Assembly: GCA_902625715.1 (NCBI GenBank)
Contig: CACOCP010000001.1
Coordinates: 124,001 to 188,000, forward strand
From: an uncultured Pelagibacteraceae bacterium
GTDB taxonomy: Bacteria > Pseudomonadota > Alphaproteobacteria > Pelagibacterales > Pelagibacteraceae
Reading direction: 5' to 3'
Length of the DNA: 64,000 nt
The notes beneath the pieces were generated by a model, which did no database searches, was not told the origin of the DNA, and saw only the letters and a list, made by a program, of their open reading frames with translations. How positions within the stretch are numbered: position 1 is the stretch's first letter; every line of letters begins with the position of its first letter. Both the position numbers and the translations under genes were made by a program. Shown here one piece after another: positions 8,881 to 16,029 of this stretch.

Positions 8881-9309
8881 TTAATCTAAAATTGCTATAG
8901 TTTGTCCAAACTCAACAGGCTGACCATCCTCAACACAAATTTCTTTTATTGTTCCATCCATTGGGCAGGGCACATGGTTCATCGTTTTCATTGCCTCAAC
9001 AATCATTACAGTATCACCCTTCTTAATTTTTCTTCCTTTTTCTGCAAATTTTTTACCTCCTGGTTCAGGTGCTAAGTATGCAGTACCAATAATTGGTGAT
9101 GTAATCTTTGTTCCACTTATTTCAGATAGCTTGTTTTCAGTTCTTTCTATCTCTTGTTTTGAAGTATTTGTGATGACAGGAGTTGAACTAATTCCTTTTG
9201 ATTTTGAAACTTTAACTTTTAAATCTTTTTCAGTGTATTCAATTTCAGTAAGATTAAATTCATCCAAATAATCACTTAATTCTTTAATAATATTTTTATT
9301 TATCTTCAT
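8881..9309 (-). CDS. accB: Biotin carboxyl carrier protein of acetyl-CoA carboxylase
   Basis: AccB carries the biotin that shuttles CO2 between AccC and the carboxyltransferase. The 142 residues show the expected N-terminal helical part, a linker with Ser/Thr, and a C-terminal biotinyl domain. The biotin lysine is in EAMKTMNHVPC, and the domain ends with GQPVEFGQTIAILD. The start ATG at 9309 overlaps the end of aroQ by 14 bases, and accC follows after one base. The order aroQ-accB-accC on one strand is the usual alphaproteobacterial and gammaproteobacterial arrangement. Confidence 0.96.
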   Translation of the reverse strand: MKINKNIIKELSDYLDEFNLTEIEYTEKDLKVKVSKSKGISSTPVITNTSKQEIERTENKLSEISGTKITSPIIGTAYLAPEPGGKKFAEKGRKIKKGDTVMIVEAMKTMNHVPCPMDGTIKEICVEDGQPVEFGQTIAILD

Positions 9310-9742
9310 TTTCTAAAAGCTCATGCATTGAATTTATGGCCAAAATATAGCCGTTTATTCCAAGTCCACAAATAATTCCAGTTACAACACCACTTATCAT
9401 TGACTTATGTCTAAATTCCTCTCTTTTGTAAATGTTTGATATGTGCACTTCGATTTTAGGTTTTTTAAATACATCTAATGCATCTCTTATAGCTACAGAT
9501 GTATGACTGTAAGCTGCAGCATTAATAATAATACCATCGTAATTATCAACACTATTTTGTATTAAATTTACAATTTCACCTTCTACATTCGATTGTTTTA
9601 TGTCCAAATTTAAACTTAATTCTTTGGCCTTTTCATAACAAATCTCAGTTAAGTGGTTGTAGTCTTTGCTTCCATATTGAGATTGTTCTCTTTGACCTAA
9701 TAGATTAAGATTAGGTCCATTTATAATTATTATTTTGCTCAC
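9296..9742 (-). CDS. aroQ: 3-Dehydroquinate dehydratase, type II
   Basis: AroQ removes water from 3-dehydroquinate in the shikimate pathway. The protein has the family start KIIIINGPNLNLLGQRE, where the catalytic Tyr follows in QSQYGS, then the loop INAAAYSHTSVAIRDAL and VEVHISN-like IEVHISNIYKREEFR. I place the start at the GTG at 9742, giving 148 residues, the usual length. The frame stays open for 42 more codons upstream, but that extension is hydrophobic, lacks homology-like features, and would run through thiS on the other strand. It overlaps accB at its 3' end by 14 bases. Confidence 0.93.
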   Translation of the reverse strand: MSKIIIINGPNLNLLGQREQSQYGSKDYNHLTEICYEKAKELSLNLDIKQSNVEGEIVNLIQNSVDNYDGIIINAAAYSHTSVAIRDALDVFKKPKIEVHISNIYKREEFRHKSMISGVVTGIICGLGINGYILAINSMHELLENEDK

Positions 9743-9758
9743 TAAAAACTTATAATAT

Positions 9759-9977
9759 ATGAGAAAAAAAAATAAAATAAAAATAACGGTAAACGGTAAG
9801 CAAACTATTATAAATTCAAATTTTTCATTAAAAAATCTTGTTGATAAGTTAGAAATACCCCTAAACAAAATTGCAATAGAATATAACAGAGAAATTATTG
9901 ATAAAAAAAAGATAAAAAAAATTCTTCTTTCTAAAAATGATAAAGTAGAAATTGTCCATTTTATTGGAGGAGGCTAA
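9759..9977 (+). CDS. thiS: Sulfur carrier protein ThiS
   Basis: ThiS is the ubiquitin-like sulfur carrier for thiazole formation; its C-terminal Gly-Gly is thiocarboxylated. The 72-residue protein ends in HFIGGG, and ITVNGKQ near the start with IALEYN-like IAIEYNREII fits the beta-grasp fold. It overlaps thiG by one base in TAATG, so the two are translationally coupled. It is transcribed away from aroQ with a 16-base gap between the starts, so a shared divergent promoter must overlap the coding regions. No thiF or thiO lies next to it. Confidence 0.92.
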   Translation: MRKKNKIKITVNGKQTIINSNFSLKNLVDKLEIPLNKIAIEYNREIIDKKKIKKILLSKNDKVEIVHFIGGG

Positions 9978-10753
9978 TGAAAAATAAAGATAAATTTATA
10001 ATTGCAAAAAAAAATTATTCCTCAAGACTAATTGTTGGTACAGGAAAATATAAATCCATGAAAGAGTGTGCTAAAGCTATAAAAATCTCAGGCGCAGATA
10101 TTGTGACAGTTGCAGTAAGAAGAGTAAATATATCAGATAAAAATAAACCTTTGCTTATGGATTACATAAATCCAAAAAAAATTACCTATCTTCCAAATAC
10201 TGCGGGATGTTTTAGTTCAGATGAAGCTTTAAGGACACTTAGGTTAGCAAGGGAAATTGGAGGATGGAAATTAGTAAAACTTGAAGTTTTGGGAGAAAAA
10301 AAAACATTATTTCCCGATGCAATTGAAACGCTTAAATCTACAGAAGTTTTAACAAAGGAGGGATTTAAAGTTATGGTTTATTGCAATGACGATCCTTTGA
10401 TGGCAAAGAGGTTAGAAAATGCTGGAGCGTGTGCAATAATGCCTTTGGCTGCACCAATAGGCTCAGGTTTGGGTATTCAAAATAAAATTAATTTGAAGAT
10501 AATCAGAAATCAAACAAAGCTTCCTGTTATTGTCGACGCAGGCATAGGGCAAGCATCCGATGCAACGCAGGCAATGGAGCTAGGTTGTGATGGGGTCTTA
10601 ATTAATACAGCAATAGCTAAAGCTAAAAACCCTTATGAGATGGCTGAGGCAATGAAATATGCTGTAATATCAGGAAGAAAATCATTTCTTTCTGGAAGAA
10701 TTAATCCAAATTTATTTGGATCTGCATCAACTACAAATATCGGAATTATTTAA
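9977..10753 (+). CDS. thiG: Thiazole synthase
   Basis: ThiG joins 1-deoxyxylulose 5-phosphate, dehydroglycine and ThiS thiocarboxylate to give the thiazole phosphate of thiamine. The 258-residue TIM barrel shows SRLIVGTGKYKS, GADIVTVAVRRVN, TAGCFSSDEALRTLRLARE, the Schiff-base lysine region KLVKLEVLGEKK, and PLAAPIGSGLGI with DAGIGQASDATQAMELGCDGVL. A GGAGG sequence inside the thiS end serves as ribosome-binding site. SAR11 bacteria are known to lack thiC and depend on external pyrimidine precursor, so keeping thiSG fits thiazole made in house. It converges on the RNase E/G gene with an 8-base overlap. Confidence 0.96.
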   Translation: MKNKDKFIIAKKNYSSRLIVGTGKYKSMKECAKAIKISGADIVTVAVRRVNISDKNKPLLMDYINPKKITYLPNTAGCFSSDEALRTLRLAREIGGWKLVKLEVLGEKKTLFPDAIETLKSTEVLTKEGFKVMVYCNDDPLMAKRLENAGACAIMPLAAPIGSGLGIQNKINLKIIRNQTKLPVIVDAGIGQASDATQAMELGCDGVLINTAIAKAKNPYEMAEAMKYAVISGRKSFLSGRINPNLFGSASTTNIGII

Positions 10754-12509
10754 TTTTCTTCTTAACAAACTTTCTTTTTTTAAATTTTCTTTTTTTAAAC
10801 GTTTTTTGAATAGAAGAATTTGAATTTTCTTTTGCAATAACAACTTTTTGCAAATTTTCAATTTTTTCAATTTTATCTAATATTTTCCCAGATTTAGACT
10901 TAAACTCTATAAGATATTCGGTGAAATTTAATTCGTCAGAATGTGTAATATTTATTTTAATTTTATTTTTTTTTTCGAAATATTTTAAATCCTCAAGAAA
11001 TTGATTTTCTATAAAATCTGAAATTTTATTATTAATTTTTAAATCAATAATTTTGGAACCATTTTCTAAAGATTTGATTTCGATTAATTTTATAATTTTT
11101 TGTGCAAAAGTTTCGTTTGTTAGTTTAATTGACCATTTTATGTTGCTTTCTCGAAGTCTCTGTCTTGACATTTCTAATAAACCAAAATTACTTATTCGAC
11201 CAATTTGAATTCTAGCTCTATCATTACGGCATTTTTCTTTTAATCTTCTTTCAACTTGCCTTCTATTTCCAAAATTCAGCATATCAATAAAGTCAATTAT
11301 TATTAAACCAGATAAATCTCTGATTTTAATTTGTCTTGCTATTTCTTCTGCAGCCTCTAAATTTGTATCTAAAGCGGTGCTTTCAACATTTTTTTGTTTT
11401 ATTGATTTTCCAGAATTAATATCGATAGAAACTAAAGCTTCGGTAGGATTTATTACCAAATAACCACCAGAACTTAGTTTTACCTCTGTTTTAAAAATTT
11501 CAAAAAGTTTTTTTTCAATATTTTCTTTAAAAAATAACGGTAGTTTATCTCTATACTTTTTTACTTTTTTTAACTGTTTTGGCATCATTAGCTTCATGTA
11601 ATTTTTTGCTTTTTGATAGCCCTCGTTACCCTCTACAATGATATTTTGTGTATCATCGTCGTACATATCTCTAATACTTCTTTTAATAATATCGCTTTCT
11701 TGATGTATAAGAGATGGAGCCATAGAATTCATTGCATTACTCTTAATAGAATCCCAAACTGTTATTAAATTTTTTAAATCTCCCTCAATTTCATTTTTTG
11801 TTTTATTTGATCCTGCTGTTCTTACAATTATTCCCATTGCCTTTGGAATTTCTATTTCATTTAGAATATTTCGAATTTTTTTTCGATCTCCTGGATTAAA
11901 TATTTTTCTTGAAATACCACCCCCTTTGGCTGTATTAGGCATCAGCACTATATATTTTCCTGCAATGGATATGAATGTGCTTAGCGCTGCTCCCTTCAAA
12001 CCTCTTTCGTCTTTTAAAACTTGTACCAAAATAACTTGATTAGGTTTTATAACTTCTTGAATTTTATATCTCTTTGAGGGAAATCTTTTTTGTATTTTTT
12101 CGTCTTTTTTTTCTTCTACATCCTCATCTCTTTTTTCAACTGGATCTTCAATTTTAATTTCTTCTTCTCCATCTAAGATTTTATTTTCTATATTTTCGCT
12201 TTCTTTAGATAATTCCTCTCTTACTTTTTCTTCTTCCTTTTTAATTTTTTCTAGATCACTTTGAGGTATTTGATAGTAATCTGATTGAATATCATTGAAT
12301 GATAAAAATCCGTGTCTTTCTCTTCCAAAATCAACAAAAGCAGCCTGTAAAGATGGTTCGATACGGCTTACCTTTCCAAGATAAATATTATTTTTTATTA
12401 ATGTATTGTTGATACTTTCATATTCATAATCTTCAATATGATTTTCATTTTTAAGTACAACTCTCGTTTCATTTGGATGCGATGCATCAATATATAAATT
12501 TTTTGACAT
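10746..12509 (-). CDS. rng: Ribonuclease E/G family endoribonuclease
   Basis: This enzyme should cut single-stranded AU-rich RNA in mRNA decay and rRNA processing. The 587 residues contain the N-terminal S1 region (YLGKVSRIEPSLQAAFVDFG), split by an acidic Lys/Glu-rich insert at about residues 85-143. The RNase core follows, with the metal-binding aspartates in ALVSIDINSGKS and LIIIDFIDM, then QIGRISNFGLLEMSRQRLR. The CPxC zinc-link that normally follows SRQRLR is absent; the only Cys in that part lies upstream in EKCRND. The C-terminus is very basic (KKRKFKKRKFVKKK) and probably binds RNA. It is shorter than E. coli RNase E and lacks a long degradosome scaffold. Whether to call it E or G is open. 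Confidence 0.9.
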   Translation of the reverse strand: MSKNLYIDASHPNETRVVLKNENHIEDYEYESINNTLIKNNIYLGKVSRIEPSLQAAFVDFGRERHGFLSFNDIQSDYYQIPQSDLEKIKKEEEKVREELSKESENIENKILDGEEEIKIEDPVEKRDEDVEEKKDEKIQKRFPSKRYKIQEVIKPNQVILVQVLKDERGLKGAALSTFISIAGKYIVLMPNTAKGGGISRKIFNPGDRKKIRNILNEIEIPKAMGIIVRTAGSNKTKNEIEGDLKNLITVWDSIKSNAMNSMAPSLIHQESDIIKRSIRDMYDDDTQNIIVEGNEGYQKAKNYMKLMMPKQLKKVKKYRDKLPLFFKENIEKKLFEIFKTEVKLSSGGYLVINPTEALVSIDINSGKSIKQKNVESTALDTNLEAAEEIARQIKIRDLSGLIIIDFIDMLNFGNRRQVERRLKEKCRNDRARIQIGRISNFGLLEMSRQRLRESNIKWSIKLTNETFAQKIIKLIEIKSLENGSKIIDLKINNKISDFIENQFLEDLKYFEKKNKIKINITHSDELNFTEYLIEFKSKSGKILDKIEKIENLQKVVIAKENSNSSIQKTFKKRKFKKRKFVKKKIK

Positions 12510-12589
12510 AAATTTTGATTATTTTTCATTTGTTTTTTTTAAATTCGGTGCCACAACAATACCAAATTCACTATCTAAATTAAACATAA

Positions 12590-14929
12590 ATGAGCTTAAT
12601 AATAAAAAAAGTTGCATCACTATCAATATTAATAATGTTGGTAACTTTGATTGGTGTATTTTCAATTTTATGGATTTACTCTAATAAGCTACCAGACTAC
12701 AAATTCCTAAAAAAATATAAACCTCCCGTTTCTAGTAAACTATACTCGGGTAATGGGGTATTGGTTAGTGACTTTTCGTCTGAAAAGAGAATATTTGTTC
12801 CATTTGAGGCGATACCAAATGTTGTAATCAATTCTTTCTTGTCTGCCGAGGACAAAAATTTTTTTTATCATCCCGGGGTAGATGCAAAAGGAATTGTTAG
12901 AGCTATTAAGAATAATATCAAAAATGCTCTAAAATCAAAAAGGTTAGAAGGAGCCTCAACTATAACCCAACAGGTTGCTAAAAATTTTTTACTATCAAAC
13001 GAAGTAAGTTTTGATAGAAAAATTAAAGAAGCAATTTTAGCTTTTCGAATCGAAAGAGCTTTAAGTAAAGAGAGAATTTTAGAGCTTTATTTAAACCAAA
13101 TATATTTAGGTGAAGGAAGTTATGGAATAGCTTCAGCTAGTTTGAGATATTTTGATAAATCAATCAGTGAATTAAATTATTCAGAGGCAGCTTTACTTGC
13201 AGCATTACCAAAGGCTCCAAGTAGATATAATCCATATAAAAACATAAAACTAGCTAAATACAGAAGAGATCTGGTTTTAAAAAATCTTTATGAAAATCAA
13301 TACATAGATAAAACTTTATTAAATGAATTAATAAATACAGATATTAAACTCAGTAAAAGAAAAAGAATATATTTAGAAGACTCTAGATATTATGTTGAAG
13401 ATGTAAGAAAAAATGTAATTGACACATATGGTTTTGATAAAGTTTATAAACAAGGATTTAATATCAAAACTCCAATTGATTTAAATTTACAAACTCTAGC
13501 TTCAGCAGCATTAAGAAAAGGTTTAGAACAATATGATAGAAGGAGAGGTTGGAGAGGTTCTTTAATAAATAAAAAAATAAGCAAAAATTGGCATGAAAAT
13601 TTAGATAGGTTTAAATTAGAAAAATCTTTAGGGTGGGAAATAGCAATTATAAAAACAATAAATAAATTTGAGGTAAATATAGAAACCGAAAATAATACAA
13701 AAGGCAAAATTAAATTTGAAAACGTAAATTGGACCAGAAAAAACATAGATGAGTTATTTAAAGTTGGAGATTTAGTTTATGTAAAAAAAATTAATCAGAA
13801 AGAATATGAATTAAAACAATTACCCGGTGTTAATGGTGGAATAGTTGTAATGGATCCATTTACGGGAAGAGTTTTGGCAATGGCTGGAGGATTTAGTTTC
13901 AATAAAAGTGAATATAATAGAGTTACACAAGCTAAAAGACAACCTGGATCAGCATTTAAGCCATTTATATATGCACTAGCTTTAGAAAATAATTTTACCC
14001 CTTCCACATTAGTTTTAGACGCCCCAATTGTCCTTGAACAAGGGAGTGATTTAAAGATGTGGAAACCTGAAAACTATGGAAAAAAGTTTTACGGCCCCTC
14101 AACATTAAGAACAGGTGTTGAAAAATCAAGAAACTTAATGACAGTAAGAATTGCTCAAGAAATTGGATTAAACAAAATCACAAATTTTTCAAAAAAACTT
14201 AAAATTTATGAAAGACCTGAAGAATTGATGTCAATTTCATTGGGATCTGCAGAAACTACTTTGCTAAAGATGACAAGTGCTTACTCGTCATTTGTAAATG
14301 GTGGAAAGTTAGTTGAACCAATATTTATAGATAGAATTCAAGATAGTGAAGGAAAAACAATTTTTAAAAATCAGTTGAGATTTTGTAAAGATTGCGACTT
14401 GATTTCATACACAAGTGAAAATCTTCCTAAAATAAAAAATAATTATAAGCAAATTTTTTCACCTCAAACAGCCTATCAGATGACATCTATTTTAGAAGGA
14501 GTTGTTCAAAGAGGAACCGGAAAAAAATTAAAAGATCTTAATTTACAATTAGCAGGGAAAACGGGAACTACTAATAAAAATACTGATGCATGGTTTATTG
14601 GTTTCACTTCAAATTTAGTAATTGGAGTTTATGTAGGTTTTGATAATCCAAGAACTTTAGGAAAATTTGAAACAGGATCAAAAACTGCCCTACCTATCTT
14701 CAAAGAATTTGTTAAAAACTCTGTCAATAATTACGAGGCAAGACCATTCAAAGTGGCAAAAGGAATTAAAATGATGGTTGTAGATGTATCTACTGGTAAA
14801 AAAGCTGACAGTAATTCTAAAAGTACTATTATTGAGTCTTTTAAAGAGGAAAAAATTGCAAATAATTATAAAATTGATATTGATAATATTGGCGATGTAT
14901 CAAAAACAAATATTTTAAAGTTTTATTAA
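12590..14929 (+). CDS. mrcA: Bifunctional penicillin-binding protein 1A (glycosyltransferase/transpeptidase)
   Basis: PBP1A polymerises and cross-links peptidoglycan at the outer face of the inner membrane. The 779 residues begin with one membrane anchor (SLSILIMLVTLIGVFSILW). The GT51 domain has SAEDKNFFYHPGVD and GASTITQQVAKN plus RKIKEAILAFRIER. The transpeptidase domain has the SxxK box in RQPGSAFKPFIY, the SxN box in EKSRNLMT, and KTGTTNKNTDAWFIGF. An inserted OB-like region lies between the two domains. It is followed at once by prfB, as in many Alphaproteobacteria. The N-acetylmuramoyl-alanine amidase often found between the RNase E gene and this one is not here. Confidence 0.95.
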   Translation: MSLIIKKVASLSILIMLVTLIGVFSILWIYSNKLPDYKFLKKYKPPVSSKLYSGNGVLVSDFSSEKRIFVPFEAIPNVVINSFLSAEDKNFFYHPGVDAKGIVRAIKNNIKNALKSKRLEGASTITQQVAKNFLLSNEVSFDRKIKEAILAFRIERALSKERILELYLNQIYLGEGSYGIASASLRYFDKSISELNYSEAALLAALPKAPSRYNPYKNIKLAKYRRDLVLKNLYENQYIDKTLLNELINTDIKLSKRKRIYLEDSRYYVEDVRKNVIDTYGFDKVYKQGFNIKTPIDLNLQTLASAALRKGLEQYDRRRGWRGSLINKKISKNWHENLDRFKLEKSLGWEIAIIKTINKFEVNIETENNTKGKIKFENVNWTRKNIDELFKVGDLVYVKKINQKEYELKQLPGVNGGIVVMDPFTGRVLAMAGGFSFNKSEYNRVTQAKRQPGSAFKPFIYALALENNFTPSTLVLDAPIVLEQGSDLKMWKPENYGKKFYGPSTLRTGVEKSRNLMTVRIAQEIGLNKITNFSKKLKIYERPEELMSISLGSAETTLLKMTSAYSSFVNGGKLVEPIFIDRIQDSEGKTIFKNQLRFCKDCDLISYTSENLPKIKNNYKQIFSPQTAYQMTSILEGVVQRGTGKKLKDLNLQLAGKTGTTNKNTDAWFIGFTSNLVIGVYVGFDNPRTLGKFETGSKTALPIFKEFVKNSVNNYEARPFKVAKGIKMMVVDVSTGKKADSNSKSTIIESFKEEKIANNYKIDIDNIGDVSKTNILKFY

Positions 14930-14930
14930 A

Positions 14931-16029
14931 ATGGAATTAGAAACAAGTAATTTAATTAAAGAGATAAACAAAATAATATTAAGAATTAAGGAGTTTCTTT
15001 GAAAAAAATAAACTTAATTCTAAACTTGATGAATTAAATAATAAAATTGAGGATCAAAACTTCTGGCAAGATAGAAAATCATCAGAAAAAATTTTAAAAG
15101 AAAAAAAAAATTTAGAATTTTTAGTTGGATCATTTAGTAATTTTGAAAATGAGTTTAAAGACATAGTAGAAATTTTAGAACTCTCTATATCTGAAAATGA
15201 CAAATCATTACAAGATGAAAGTCTCGATAAATTGACAGCTTTGAAATCTGGAGTGAAAAAATTAGAGATAAAATGTTTTTTATCTAACGACAGTGATAAT
15301 CTTGATAGTTACTTGGAATTTCATGCTGGAGCAGGTGGAACAGAAAGTCAAGATTGGGCTGAGATGCTTAGAAGGATGTATATGAAATGGGCATCAAACA
15401 AGGGCTATTCTGTAGAACTTATTAGTGAGCACAAAGGAGATGAGGCAGGAATTAAATCATCCATAATAAAAATATCAGGTGACTATATTTATGGTTATCT
15501 TAAATCAGAATCAGGTATTCATCGATTGGTGAGAATTTCCCCATTCGACTCTGGGGCACGAAGACACACGAGTTTTGCGAGTGTATGGATTTATCCAGTT
15601 GTAGATGACAAAATAGACATTGAGATTATTGAAAAAGATTTAAGAATAGATACTTATAGATCAAGTGGCGCTGGTGGACAGCATGTGAATACAACTGATA
15701 GTGCAGTAAGAATTACGCATATCCCAACCAAAATAGTTGTACAATGTCAGAATGAGAGATCACAACATAAAAATAAAGAAACATGCATGAATATGCTGCG
15801 AGCCAGACTTTATGAACATGAGCTTCAAAAAAGAGAAAAACAAAACAAAAATATAGAAAGTTCAAAATCAGATATTGGATGGGGACATCAAATTAGATCT
15901 TATGTATTGCATCCATATCAAATGGTTAAAGATAATAGAACTAATTTTGAAAGTTCTAATCCTGAAAAGATACTTGATGGCGAAATTGATAATTTTCTTG
16001 AGAGTTCATTGTATAAAATAAATGCGTAA
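14931..16029 (+). CDS. prfB: Peptide chain release factor 2, expressed by programmed +1 frameshift
   Basis: RF2 ends translation at UGA and UAA. The first 23 codons (MELETSNLIKEI...) run from 14931 to CTT at 14997-14999, followed by an in-frame TGA at 15000-15002. Skipping T15000 opens the second frame from GAA at 15001 to the stop at 16029. The joined product is 365 residues, the same length as E. coli RF2. The stop-codon recognition motif SPF (VRISPFDSGARRHTSFASV) identifies RF2 rather than RF1, and GGQ is in SSGAGGQHVNTTDSAV. The gene starts just after PBP1A and overlaps the AsmA-like gene by 8 bases. The frameshift autoregulates RF2: scarce RF2 lets the ribosome slip at UGA. Confidence 0.95.
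14988..15002 (+). other. RF2 programmed +1 ribosomal frameshift site
   Basis: The sequence AAGGAGTTTCTTTGA contains a Shine-Dalgarno-like AGGAG, three bases of spacing, then CTT TGA. This is the same arrangement as the E. coli prfB site, where the internal Shine-Dalgarno pairs with 16S rRNA and the CUU tRNA slips forward onto UUU. The spacing between AGGAG and CTT is 3 bases, as in E. coli. The base after TGA is A, where E. coli has C. Confidence 0.95.

Noticed and set aside
9743-9868. 42-residue N-terminal extension of AroQ
   Set aside because: It is hydrophobic, unlike any AroQ start, and lies antisense to thiS. The GTG at 9742 gives the normal protein.
14931-15231. Apparent pseudogene or broken 5' end of prfB
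   Set aside because: The in-frame TGA is part of a known programmed frameshift site with correct spacing, and the joined protein has full length.
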